The position numbers were made by a program, and so were the translations under genes. From Labilithrix luteola (GTDB taxonomy: Bacteria > Myxococcota_A > Polyangia > Polyangiales > Polyangiaceae), in the NCBI RefSeq assembly GCF_001263205.1, contig NZ_CP012333.1, forward strand, positions 2,418,001-2,482,000: 64,000 nt of DNA. The letters run 5' to 3'. Below the pieces are notes generated by a model. That model had not been told where the DNA came from and searched no databases. It was given only the letters and a program-made list of their open reading frames with translations. Below, piece by piece: positions 34,853 to 42,704 of the stretch. Positions within the stretch are counted from its first letter, which is position 1. The number at the start of each line of letters is the position of its first letter.

Positions 34853-35668
34853 ATGCCTGCTCTGAAGTGGCGCGACCGACTCGCGCTGGAGGTGCAATCG
34901 CTCCTGGGGTGGGCTGCTTTCGCCATTGTCGGGCCGAGTGCGGTCTTCACGATGCGCGTCGCACGAGGGAACCGTGTCGAGGGGATCGCGGAGGCGCGCC
35001 GCGTCTATCGAGAGGCGCTCGCGTCGGGGCGGCCGACCTTGGTTTGCGCGAACCACCTCACGATGGTGGACTCTGCCTTTCTGCACCACGCACTCGCGCC
35101 ACTTGGCGACTACCTGCGCGACTTTCACCGATTCTCGTGGAACGTGCCGGCAACCGAGCACTTCACGAAGAACCTGTTCCTCCGTGTGCTGGTGTACCTC
35201 GCCAAGTGTGTACCCATCGATCGAGCGGGCGACACCGAGGCGCGCAAGGCCGTGCTCGACCGTCTCGCGTATCTCGTCTCGCGTGGCGAGATCGTCACGT
35301 TGTTCCCAGAGGGCGGGCGCAGCCGTACGGGCCGCGTCGATGTCGACAACGTCACCTACGGCGTCGGCCAAATACTGAGTACGCTCGACCGTCCCCAGGT
35401 CTTCTGCGCATATCTCCGTGGCGATCGTCAGGATTCGTACAGCACCGTCCCCGCGTTCGGCGACACTCTCCGCCTTCGCGTCGCGATCCTCGAGCCGACG
35501 ACGAACGAGACCGGACTCCGCGCGGCTCGCGATTTGTCACGCCAGGTGATCGCGAAGCTGAAGGTGATGGAGAACGATCTCATTGCCGAGCGCGAGGCAC
35601 AGCGCGTGTCAGGAGACCGTGACGAAGCGTGTTTCAGCTGTGACGAGTCGACGATTTTCGTTTGGTAG
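34853..35668 (+). CDS. PlsC-type acyltransferase, first gene of the fatty-acid operon
   Basis: This 271-residue enzyme has the acyltransferase motifs NHLTMVD (His68, Asp73) and FPEGGRSR, plus a hydrophobic N-terminal segment (SLLGWAAFAIVGPSAVF) for membrane association. The family transfers acyl groups from acyl-ACP or acyl-CoA to lysophospholipid or related acceptors. As first gene of an operon with FabD, FabH, FabF, ACP and a PPTase, it probably attaches the fatty acid made here to its acceptor. The Cys-rich tail (ACFSCDESTIF) is unusual for PlsC. Its stop lies 10 bases before fabD. Confidence 0.85.
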   Translation: MPALKWRDRLALEVQSLLGWAAFAIVGPSAVFTMRVARGNRVEGIAEARRVYREALASGRPTLVCANHLTMVDSAFLHHALAPLGDYLRDFHRFSWNVPATEHFTKNLFLRVLVYLAKCVPIDRAGDTEARKAVLDRLAYLVSRGEIVTLFPEGGRSRTGRVDVDNVTYGVGQILSTLDRPQVFCAYLRGDRQDSYSTVPAFGDTLRLRVAILEPTTNETGLRAARDLSRQVIAKLKVMENDLIAEREAQRVSGDRDEACFSCDESTIFVW

Positions 35669-35678
35669 TTATTCCGCA

Positions 35679-36599
35679 ATGAGCTTCACCGCCGTCGTAT
35701 TCCCCGGTCAAGGTTCGCAGCGTGTAGGCATGGCGAGCGACTTTTGCGCGCGATTCGATGTCTCGCGCAATGTCTTCGCCGAAGCGAGCGATGCGCTCGG
35801 CATCGATATGGCTGCCATGTGTTTCGATGACGATCCCCGGCTCGATCTCACGGAGTACACACAGCCGGCGATCCTCACCGCAGAGATCGCGATGCTCCGT
35901 GCACTCGAGCACAACGCCGGTCTCCGCCCGACGCACTGGGGTGGGCACAGCCTCGGCGAGTACACGGCGCTCTGCGCGGCGGGCGTGATCCCTCTCGCGA
36001 CCGCCGTGCGCCTCGTCCGTCGCCGAGGTGCGCTCATGCAGCAGGGCGTGCCGGCCGGTGAGGGAGCGATGATGGCGATCATCGCCGAGGGGATCGCCGA
36101 TCGCGAGCTCTCGAGCGAGCTCGACGGCCTCGACGTCGACACCGCAAACCGCAACTCGCCGGGACAGATCGTGCTCTCGGGTAAGCGCGCCGACGTCGAG
36201 CGTGCAGCCTCGCGGATCGCCTGCTCGGTCCCGGGCGTCGAGCTCGTACCGCTCAACGTGAGCGCGCCGTTCCACTCACGCATGATGCGCGGGATCGAAT
36301 CTGCATTCCGCGCCGAGCTCGACGCGGTCGCAGGCGAGCTCGCCTTCGAGAGGGCGGGCGCCGTTACGTCCAACCTCACGGGCGGATTCCACGTCGCGGA
36401 CCGCGAGGCGGTACTCGACGCATTGACGCGCCAGATCAGCGGCACCGTGGACTTCATCGCGAACATGCGCGTGCTCGCTTCCGCGGCGGATCGCATCTGC
36501 GAGGTGGGCCCCGGACGTCCACTCCGTGGCTTCTTCAGGGCCATCGGGCGCGACGTCGCGAGCGTCGTCTCCGTGAAGCACGTGGCCGAGGCCGCATGA
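35679..36599 (+). CDS. fabD: Malonyl-CoA:ACP transacylase
   Basis: This 306-residue enzyme loads malonyl units onto ACP. It has the family start VFPGQGSQRVGM, the catalytic GHSLGEY (Ser91) and the catalytic His in APFHSRMM. ATG 35679 is chosen because the conserved start begins there; the frame extends upstream into plsC without protein character. It overlaps the next gene by 4 bases (ATGA), so translation is coupled. A second FabD copy elsewhere in the genome for primary metabolism is expected but not visible. Confidence 0.9.
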   Translation: MSFTAVVFPGQGSQRVGMASDFCARFDVSRNVFAEASDALGIDMAAMCFDDDPRLDLTEYTQPAILTAEIAMLRALEHNAGLRPTHWGGHSLGEYTALCAAGVIPLATAVRLVRRRGALMQQGVPAGEGAMMAIIAEGIADRELSSELDGLDVDTANRNSPGQIVLSGKRADVERAASRIACSVPGVELVPLNVSAPFHSRMMRGIESAFRAELDAVAGELAFERAGAVTSNLTGGFHVADREAVLDALTRQISGTVDFIANMRVLASAADRICEVGPGRPLRGFFRAIGRDVASVVSVKHVAEAA

Positions 36600-37396
36600 C
36601 AATCACATTCGACCCCACGCACTGGGCGCTCGTACTCGGCGGTTCGAGCGGCTTCGGTCTCGCGACCGCGCTGAAGCTCGCTCGACACGGAATGAACGTA
36701 TGCGTCGTCCACCGCGATCGACGCGGCGCGATGGAGGCGATCGAGCCGCGCTTCGAAGAGCTCCGCTCGTTGTGCGCCGGCTTCCTGGCGGTGAACACCG
36801 ATGCACTGTCCGACGCGGGGCGCGCCACGGTGCTCGATGCGCTCTCGGAGAAGATGGGCGTGAGCGGTCGCGTGCGCCTCCTCATGCACTCGGTGGCCTA
36901 CGGGAACCTCAAGCCGCTGGCGACCGCGCACGATGAGCCCGTGCTCGAGGGGGAAGACTTTGCCCGCACCGTGCATGCGATGGGCACGAGCCTCGCGACG
37001 TGGACGCAGGACATCCTCGCGAGAGGCATGTTCGCTGGCGACGCGCGCGTCATCGCGATGACGAGCGAGGGCAACGAGGTCGCTTGGCGCGGCTACGCTG
37101 CAGTCGCCGCCGCCAAGTGCGCGCTCGAGTCCGTCTCGCGCGCCATCGCCGTCGAGCTCGGGCCGCGCGGCATTCGCTCGAACGTCCTCCAAGCGGGCGT
37201 CACGGACACGCCTGCGTTGCGGCTCATCCCGGGCAGTGAGCGCATGAAGGCGCATGCGCTCGAGCGCAATCCGTTGGGCCGCCTTACCACGCCGTCCGAC
37301 GTTGCAGATCTCGTGTGTTTGCTCTGCACCGACGAGGCGCGCTGGGTGAACGGCGCGCTCATCCGCGTCGACGGTGGCGAGCGCATCGCGGGGTGA
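36596..37396 (+). CDS. FabI/FabL-like enoyl-ACP reductase (SDR)
   Basis: This 266-residue SDR has the Rossmann motif LGGSSGFGLATAL and the extended active site Y-x6-K (GYAAVAAAKCALES), the spacing typical of FabI/FabL enoyl-ACP reductases rather than the YxxxK of ketoreductases. LGPRGIRSNVL and GALIRVDGG fit the family. It would saturate the trans-2 double bond at the end of each elongation cycle. A ketoreductase function is possible but less supported; if it is an enoyl reductase, the operon has no FabG. Confidence 0.8.
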   Translation: MTITFDPTHWALVLGGSSGFGLATALKLARHGMNVCVVHRDRRGAMEAIEPRFEELRSLCAGFLAVNTDALSDAGRATVLDALSEKMGVSGRVRLLMHSVAYGNLKPLATAHDEPVLEGEDFARTVHAMGTSLATWTQDILARGMFAGDARVIAMTSEGNEVAWRGYAAVAAAKCALESVSRAIAVELGPRGIRSNVLQAGVTDTPALRLIPGSERMKAHALERNPLGRLTTPSDVADLVCLLCTDEARWVNGALIRVDGGERIAG

Positions 37397-37403
37397 TGAA
37401 GCA

Positions 37404-38405
37404 ATGAGGCCCCTCTATCTCCATGCCATCGGTCACTTTCATCCCGCGAACGTGATCGACAATCGCTTCCTCGAGGAGCTCGACATCGGCACGAACGACG
37501 AGTGGATCCTCGAGCGCGTAGGCATCCGCACGCGACGCACGGTGCTGCCGCTCGACTACATTCGCAGGACTCGCAACGCCGATACGCGCGCGGCGTTGGA
37601 GGCGGCTCTCCACGACAACGCCGACACCGGGCGCCGCGCCGCCGAAGACGCGCTCGCGCGGGCGGGCCTCCGAGCTTCGGACATCGGGATGGTCGTCGCG
37701 GGCGGTTGCTACCCCGACATGTCGATCCCCGCCGACGCATGCCGCATTGCCGCGGCGCTCGGTATCGAGGCGACGGCGCTCGACGTGAGCTCGGCGTGCT
37801 CCAGCTTCGGCGCGCAGATCCATCTGCTCGGATCGATGACTGGGCTGCCTCCTTACGTGCTGATCGTGAACCCCGAGAACACGACGCGCGCCGTCGACTA
37901 CTCCGATCGCGCGACCGCCGTCTTGTGGGGCGACGCGACCAGCGCCGCGATCGTGTCGACCGAAGTGCCCTCGCGGCTTCGGATCGTCGAGACGATGCTC
38001 GGCTCCTCTCCGTCGGGCGCCAACCTCGTGACGATCCCACGCTCCGGCCACTTCACGCAGGACGGCAGCGCCGTGCAGCGCTTCGCCATCAAGACGACGC
38101 TCGCCGGCATGAGCGAACTCTTACCCCCCGCGCGCGAGCGAGCACGACGCACGGGCGGAGCGGTCCGCTTCGTCGGACATCAGGCGAACGCGCTCGTCCT
38201 CGAAGCGGTCACGCGGCGCGCCGAGATCGCGGCAGGCGCACACTTCTCGAACGTCGCCGACTTCGGCAACACCGGCGCGGCGGGAGCGCCGACGGTGCTG
38301 TCGCAACGCTGGAACGACCTCACCGACGGAGACACGGTGGTGGTCGTCGTCGTCGGCTCGGGGCTCACGTGGGCCGGTCTTCGAATCGAGGTCGAAGCAA
38401 CATGA
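37404..38405 (+). CDS. fabH: Beta-ketoacyl-ACP synthase III (FabH-like)
   Basis: This 333-residue condensing enzyme starts chains by joining an acyl-CoA to malonyl-ACP. It has the catalytic triad: Cys132 in DVSSACSSFG, His in VGHQANALVL and Asn in FGNTGAAGAP. The ATG at 37404 is chosen because sequence upstream belongs to the SDR end; 7 bases separate the genes. The N-terminal segment is long and Arg-rich (RVGIRTRRTVLP), as in FabH homologues of secondary lipid pathways. Its stop overlaps fabA by 4 bases. Confidence 0.88.
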   Translation: MRPLYLHAIGHFHPANVIDNRFLEELDIGTNDEWILERVGIRTRRTVLPLDYIRRTRNADTRAALEAALHDNADTGRRAAEDALARAGLRASDIGMVVAGGCYPDMSIPADACRIAAALGIEATALDVSSACSSFGAQIHLLGSMTGLPPYVLIVNPENTTRAVDYSDRATAVLWGDATSAAIVSTEVPSRLRIVETMLGSSPSGANLVTIPRSGHFTQDGSAVQRFAIKTTLAGMSELLPPARERARRTGGAVRFVGHQANALVLEAVTRRAEIAAGAHFSNVADFGNTGAAGAPTVLSQRWNDLTDGDTVVVVVVGSGLTWAGLRIEVEAT

Positions 38406-39001
38406 TGCGATATACGGACTTTCTCGCGCGTTCGAGCTTCTCGAAGGAGGAGCTCTTCGCGCTCTCGCAAGGAAACCTCGTCTCCGATCCGCCCGAGGAG
38501 TTCGTGCGGCTCCCGGCGCCGCCGATGCTGATGATCGACCGCGTCGTCGAGCTCGAGCGAAGTGGTCCGCGAGGCCGTATCGTCGGTGAGCAGGACATCC
38601 ATCTCACCGACTGGTTCTTCCAGTGTCACTTCCGAGGTGATCCGGTGCAGCCGGGCTGCCTCGGCGTCGACGCCGTGTGGCAGCTCATCGGCCTCTACGG
38701 CGCGGCGGCGGGCGCATCGGGATCGGGGCGCGCGCTCGGCTGCAAGGAGGTCGAGTTTGCCGGGCAGATACGTCCGCACGACCGCGTCGTTCGCTACGAG
38801 GTCGACATCCGACGCTTCTCGCTGCTGAAGGAGTCCGGCTCCGCGGTCGCGGTCGGCACCGGCAAGGTGCTCGTCGACGGCGAGGTCATCTACACGATCC
38901 GCGACGCGAAGGTCGGCATGTTTCGCGGCATCGCGTACCCCGACTACCCAGCGCCGTCGGCCAACAGCAAGGGCGGGATCATGGACAGGAGCTCGCTCTG
39001 A
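38402..39001 (+). CDS. fabA: FabA-type 3-hydroxyacyl-ACP dehydratase/isomerase
   Basis: This 199-residue hotdog enzyme matches FabA: the catalytic His and Asp lie in CHFRGDPVQPGCLGVDAVWQ. FabA dehydrates 3-hydroxyacyl-ACP and can isomerise trans-2 to cis-3 decenoyl-ACP, the branch point to unsaturated fatty acids. The sequence GRALGCKEVEFAGQI and GEVIYTIRDAKVGMF also fit. The start ATG 38402 overlaps the fabH stop, and its stop shares one base with fabZ. Having both FabA and FabZ side by side is unusual. Confidence 0.92.
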   Translation: MMRYTDFLARSSFSKEELFALSQGNLVSDPPEEFVRLPAPPMLMIDRVVELERSGPRGRIVGEQDIHLTDWFFQCHFRGDPVQPGCLGVDAVWQLIGLYGAAAGASGSGRALGCKEVEFAGQIRPHDRVVRYEVDIRRFSLLKESGSAVAVGTGKVLVDGEVIYTIRDAKVGMFRGIAYPDYPAPSANSKGGIMDRSSL

Positions 39002-39459
39002 TGCTGACGAAGGAAGAGGTCCTCGACATCCTCCCGCAGAAGCCGCCGTTCCGCTTCGTCGATCGGCTCGTCGAGCTCGAAGAGACGCGCGCCGTCGGCG
39101 AGTACACGTTCCGCCGCGACGAGGTCTTCTACGCGGGGCACTTCCCGGGCGATCCCATCACGCCCGGCGTGATCCTCCTCGAGGCGATGTGCCAGACAGG
39201 CCTCGTCGCGCTGGGGATTCATCTCCTCGGACTCGAGGTGCCGCGCAGCGAGGTCGAGAAGACGGTGACGCTCTTCACCGAATCGGAGGTGGAGTTCCAA
39301 CGCGTCGTGAGGCCCGGCGAGACCGTGCGTGTGACGGCCGAGCGGCTCTTGTGGAGGCGCGGGAAGCTCCGTTCGAGCGTGGCCTTGACGCTCGATGACG
39401 GAACGCCGGTCGCGCAGGGAGTCGTCGCAGGAATGGGGGTGCGTCGTGAGCTTCCGTAA
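39001..39459 (+). CDS. fabZ: FabZ-type 3-hydroxyacyl-ACP dehydratase
   Basis: This 152-residue hotdog dehydratase has the FabZ signature ILPQKPPFRFVDR and the catalytic His/Glu motif GHFPGDPITPGVILLEAM. It removes water in each elongation round without isomerisation. It starts at the last base of the fabA stop (TGATG) and overlaps fabF by 14 bases, so the whole operon is translationally coupled. Length is normal. Confidence 0.9.
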   Translation: MLTKEEVLDILPQKPPFRFVDRLVELEETRAVGEYTFRRDEVFYAGHFPGDPITPGVILLEAMCQTGLVALGIHLLGLEVPRSEVEKTVTLFTESEVEFQRVVRPGETVRVTAERLLWRRGKLRSSVALTLDDGTPVAQGVVAGMGVRRELP

Positions 39460-40756
39460 GCGGCACGTGGACCATGACCGCCGCGTCGTCGTCACCGGCC
39501 TCGGAGTGATCGCGCCGAACGCGCACGGCGCCGCCGCGTTCGCCGGCGCGCTTCGCGAGGGCAAGAGCGGCATCCGCTTCCATCAGCACCTCGCCGATCT
39601 CGGCTTCGGGTGCCAGGTGGGCGGCATCCCCGAAGGGCTCGAGGCCATCCAGGGCCGGTACCTCGACGAAGACGAACTCCGCGCCATGAACCCGAACATG
39701 GTCTACGCGGCCATCGCGGCGATCGACGCGTGGACGGACGCAGGCCTCGAGCGCCCCGCACGCGACGGAGGCGACGTCCACTGGGACACCGGCGCGATCA
39801 TCGGCACCGGAATCGGCGGCATCGACACCATCGCCGAGAAGCTCGTGCCGCGCGTCGACGCCGGCAAGGTGAGTCGCCTCGGCAGCACGATGGTCGAGCA
39901 AATCATGTCGAGCGGCAACACGGCGCGCGTCGCCGGCCTGCTCGCGCTCGGCAACAAGGTGACGACGAGCTCGAGCGCGTGCAACACCGGCACCGAGGCG
40001 ATCATCGACGCGTTCCTACATATCCGCGAGGGCCGTGCAGAGCGCATGCTCGCGGGTGGATCCGAGGGACACTCGAAGTACATCTGGGCAGGCTTCGACG
40101 CGATGAAGGTGCTCTGCCGAACGCACAACGGAGCGCCGGCGGAGGCCTCCCGCCCGATGAGCGCCAGCGCGGCGGGGTTCGTGCCCGGTTCGGGCGCGGG
40201 CGTCCTCGTGCTCGAGAGCCTCGAGAGCGCCGAGCGACGCGGCGCGCGCATCTACGCCGAGGTACTCGGCGGCTACGTGAACTGCGGTGGGCATCGTCTG
40301 GGCGGCAGCATGACCGCACCGAACAGCGAGGCGGTGAGGCGCTGCATCCGCGGCGCCCTCGCGATGGCGAACGTCCAGCCCGAGGAGATCGGTGCAATCA
40401 ACGGGCACCTTACGGCCACCTTCGCCGATCCACGTGAGATCGCGAGCTGGTCGGCCGCGCTCGAGCTCCCGCCCGAGCGCATGCCGCTCTTGCACTCCAC
40501 GAAGTCGCTCATCGGGCATGCGCTCGGCGCCGCGGGCGGCATCGAGTGCGTCGCGTCCGTCCTCGAGCTCCATCAAGGGTTCGTGCACGGCTCGCTCAAC
40601 TGCCGCGATCTTCATCCGGAGCTGGCGGCCTACGCGAAGCGCATTCCGCACCGCACCGTGGACGTGCCCGACCTCCGCGTCATCGCGAAGGCCAGCTTCG
40701 GGTTCGGCGACGTCAACGGGTGTGTCGTGTTCGGCAAACAGGAGAAAGCAGCATGA
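39446..40756 (+). CDS. fabF: Beta-ketoacyl-ACP synthase II (FabF-like)
   Basis: This 436-residue elongating condensing enzyme has the Cys-His-His set: Cys179 in TSSSACNTGTEA, His in INGHLTATFAD and His in SLIGHALGAAGG. The GTG start at 39446 is chosen because homology-like sequence (RRVVVTGLGVIAPNA) begins just after; upstream codons belong to the fabZ overlap. The thiolase-fold hallmark FGFGDVNGCVVF ends the protein. It would elongate ACP-bound chains. Whether it is a KAS I or II cannot be told from the sequence alone. Confidence 0.9.
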   Translation: MSFRKRHVDHDRRVVVTGLGVIAPNAHGAAAFAGALREGKSGIRFHQHLADLGFGCQVGGIPEGLEAIQGRYLDEDELRAMNPNMVYAAIAAIDAWTDAGLERPARDGGDVHWDTGAIIGTGIGGIDTIAEKLVPRVDAGKVSRLGSTMVEQIMSSGNTARVAGLLALGNKVTTSSSACNTGTEAIIDAFLHIREGRAERMLAGGSEGHSKYIWAGFDAMKVLCRTHNGAPAEASRPMSASAAGFVPGSGAGVLVLESLESAERRGARIYAEVLGGYVNCGGHRLGGSMTAPNSEAVRRCIRGALAMANVQPEEIGAINGHLTATFADPREIASWSAALELPPERMPLLHSTKSLIGHALGAAGGIECVASVLELHQGFVHGSLNCRDLHPELAAYAKRIPHRTVDVPDLRVIAKASFGFGDVNGCVVFGKQEKAA

Positions 40757-41001
40757 ACCAGCAAGAAGTGATGAGCCAGGTGGTCGCGATCATCAAGCCC
40801 TTCGTCAAGAGCGAAGGCGCCCTCGCGTCCGTGTCGATGGAGACGTCGATCTTGAAGGACCTCAAGGTGAACTCGGCGCGCCTCGTCGACATCGTCCTCG
40901 AGATCGAGGACATCTTCGGTATCGCGGTGAAGGACGAGGACGCGGATCGCGTGAAGACGGTGGGCGACGCCGTCACGCTGATCCTCGCGGCCAAGGCGTG
41001 A
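40753..41001 (+). CDS. Acyl carrier protein of the operon
   Basis: This 82-residue ACP-like protein has four helices and the attachment Ser at about residue 41, within DLKVNSARLVDIVLEIED. Instead of the common DSL triplet it has NSA, so the attachment site is unusual but the Ser is kept. A strong ribosome-binding site (GGAGAAAGCAGC) precedes ATG 40753. It overlaps fabF by 4 bases. It probably carries the growing chain for this operon's FabD, FabH and FabF and is activated by the next gene. Confidence 0.82.
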   Translation: MNQQEVMSQVVAIIKPFVKSEGALASVSMETSILKDLKVNSARLVDIVLEIEDIFGIAVKDEDADRVKTVGDAVTLILAAKA

Positions 41002-41005
41002 GGTG

Positions 41006-41584
41006 ATGCAGCTCGTCGGCGACGACGTCGTCGATCTCGACGATCTGCAAAACGTCCGGCACCATCCGCGCTTTGCAGCGCGGATCACGAACGACGAGGA
41101 GCGCACGTTGCTCGCGCGGTCGTCGGACCCGCACGTCCTCTTATGGACGCTCTTCGCCGCGAAGGAGGCCGCGTTCAAGGTTGCGGCGAAGCTCAGGCCA
41201 GCGCCCGTGTTCGCGCACGCGAGGTTCGCCGTCGCTCCCGACCTCGCCTCGGTGAGGTGGGACGGCCTCGAGCTCCTCCTGCGCATCCACCGAGGTGCTG
41301 GCTACGTCCACGCGATCGCGACGACGGAGCCAGGCCCGATCGAGACGCGCGTCGCGGAGATCGGATTGGGCGAGGATCCTAGCCGCGCGGCACGTGCCTT
41401 GCTCGGGCGCGAGGTGACACGTGCCCCGGCGCCCGGGAGCTGGGACGGCTTCGGCCCACCGCGGCTACGCTGCGGGCTCGACGTGAGCCTCTCGCACGAC
41501 GGCCGCTTCGTATCGTTCGCACTTCCACTCCGGACGACGGCGACCACCTGCCGGGCAGCTCCGCCATCGTCGAGATGGCGCTGA
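41006..41584 (+). CDS. 4'-phosphopantetheinyl transferase
   Basis: This 192-residue protein has the PPTase landmarks: the N-terminal strand GDDVVDLDDL, the metal-binding and catalytic region LLWTLFAAKEAAFKVAAKL (the WxxKEA-type motif), and a C-terminal half with the VSLSHDGRFVSFALP segment. It transfers the phosphopantetheine arm from CoA to the carrier Ser. ATG 41006 follows the ACP stop by 4 bases. A dedicated PPTase at the end of the operon suggests the ACP is not served by the housekeeping AcpS. Confidence 0.82.
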   Translation: MQLVGDDVVDLDDLQNVRHHPRFAARITNDEERTLLARSSDPHVLLWTLFAAKEAAFKVAAKLRPAPVFAHARFAVAPDLASVRWDGLELLLRIHRGAGYVHAIATTEPGPIETRVAEIGLGEDPSRAARALLGREVTRAPAPGSWDGFGPPRLRCGLDVSLSHDGRFVSFALPLRTTATTCRAAPPSSRWR

Positions 41585-41690
41585 CCCACATCGGCGCCTT
41601 CTCGGGAATTTGGGCGAATTCGTGTCCCCATGAATGGCGGCGGGCGGCGGCGCGTCTATGAAGGGAAGCCTTAAACCCTACGAGGACTAC

Positions 41691-42578
41691 ATGTCTGTTC
41701 GTCGCTTCGCAGCTTCGCTTGCCGCCGCCTCGTCGTTCGCCCTCGCCTTCCCCATTTCCACCGCCTCCGCGGCGCCGCTGTCGGCTTGCGGCAACATCGA
41801 CGTCAAAGCAAACGCGCACTGCAACGTTTACGTCGATGCCGACTGCAACGCGCAGTGCACGCCCGTCAACGTGACCGCCGCGTGCCAGGCGAAAGGCCAG
41901 GTTTCCTGCGACGGCCAGTGCACCGCCGAGATCGATGCGAGTTGCTCCGGAAGCTGCGAAGCAGACTGCACCGGCCGCTGCACGGCGAACCCCGGGAGCC
42001 TCGACTGCAACGCGGACTGCAGCGGGTCCTGCAATGCGGACTGCGAGGCCGAGTGCTCGGGACAAGCGAGCAACGGGCAGGCTTCGGCCGACTGCAAAGC
42101 GCACTGCAAAGGCAACTGCAGCGCGAAGTGCGAAGCCTCGTGTCAGGGCACACCGCCGAGCGTCGACTGCAACACGAAGTGCCACGCGTCGTGTCAGGGG
42201 TCGTGCAAAGCGAAGGCGACCGCGAGCTGCGAAGTCAGCTGCCAGGGCAATCTCCAAGCCCAGTGCAAGGCGGACGTCGAGGGCGGTTGCAAGGTGCGCT
42301 GCTCCGATCCGAAGGGCGCGCTCTTCTGCGATGGTCAATTCGTCGACACGGGCAACAATCTGCAAAACTGCATCGACGCGCTCTACGCAGAGCTGAACAT
42401 CAAAGTCCAAACCACGGCGAGCGCATCGTGTGAGGGCAACGAGTGCTCGGCCGAGGCGAAGGCGAGTGTCACCGGGTGCTCGACCAACGCCGGCAGCAAC
42501 CAGGCGACGTTCACGCCGGCCCTCGTCGCCCTTGGCGCCATCGGCGTCGTGGCCGCGCGCCGCCGCCGCAAGAGCTAA
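41691..42578 (+). CDS. Cys-rich repeat surface protein
   Basis: This 295-residue protein has a signal peptide (SVRRFAASLAAASSFALAFP, cleavage near ASAAPL). About 200 residues then contain very frequent cysteines in short repeats (SCSGSCEADCTGRC, DCNADCSGSCNADCEAEC, SCQGSCKAKATASCEVSC), probably a disulfide-stabilised rod. The end has a hydrophobic helix (ATFTPALVALGAIGVVAA) and RRRRKS, a sorting or membrane-anchor tail. GAGG lies 7 bases before ATG 41691. Its function is unknown; a cell-surface or matrix role is inferred. Confidence 0.7.
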   Translation: MSVRRFAASLAAASSFALAFPISTASAAPLSACGNIDVKANAHCNVYVDADCNAQCTPVNVTAACQAKGQVSCDGQCTAEIDASCSGSCEADCTGRCTANPGSLDCNADCSGSCNADCEAECSGQASNGQASADCKAHCKGNCSAKCEASCQGTPPSVDCNTKCHASCQGSCKAKATASCEVSCQGNLQAQCKADVEGGCKVRCSDPKGALFCDGQFVDTGNNLQNCIDALYAELNIKVQTTASASCEGNECSAEAKASVTGCSTNAGSNQATFTPALVALGAIGVVAARRRRKS

Positions 42579-42704
42579 TACCGGCTCAACGTCGCCGCGT
42601 ATCCGTCCTTGACCAGCGGTCGAAGCCGCCATTCAATCGAACTTCCTTCCGGGAGTTGGTTGCCAATGATTGCTTTGCGTCCGAGGCCGCTCGTCTCAAC
42701 CTTC

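Noticed and set aside
34853..41584. Aryl-polyene or PUFA synthase cluster as identity of the fatty-acid operon
   Set aside because: No ammonia-lyase, MMPL exporter, LolA-type or multidomain Pfa-like genes are present, so these named systems do not fit.
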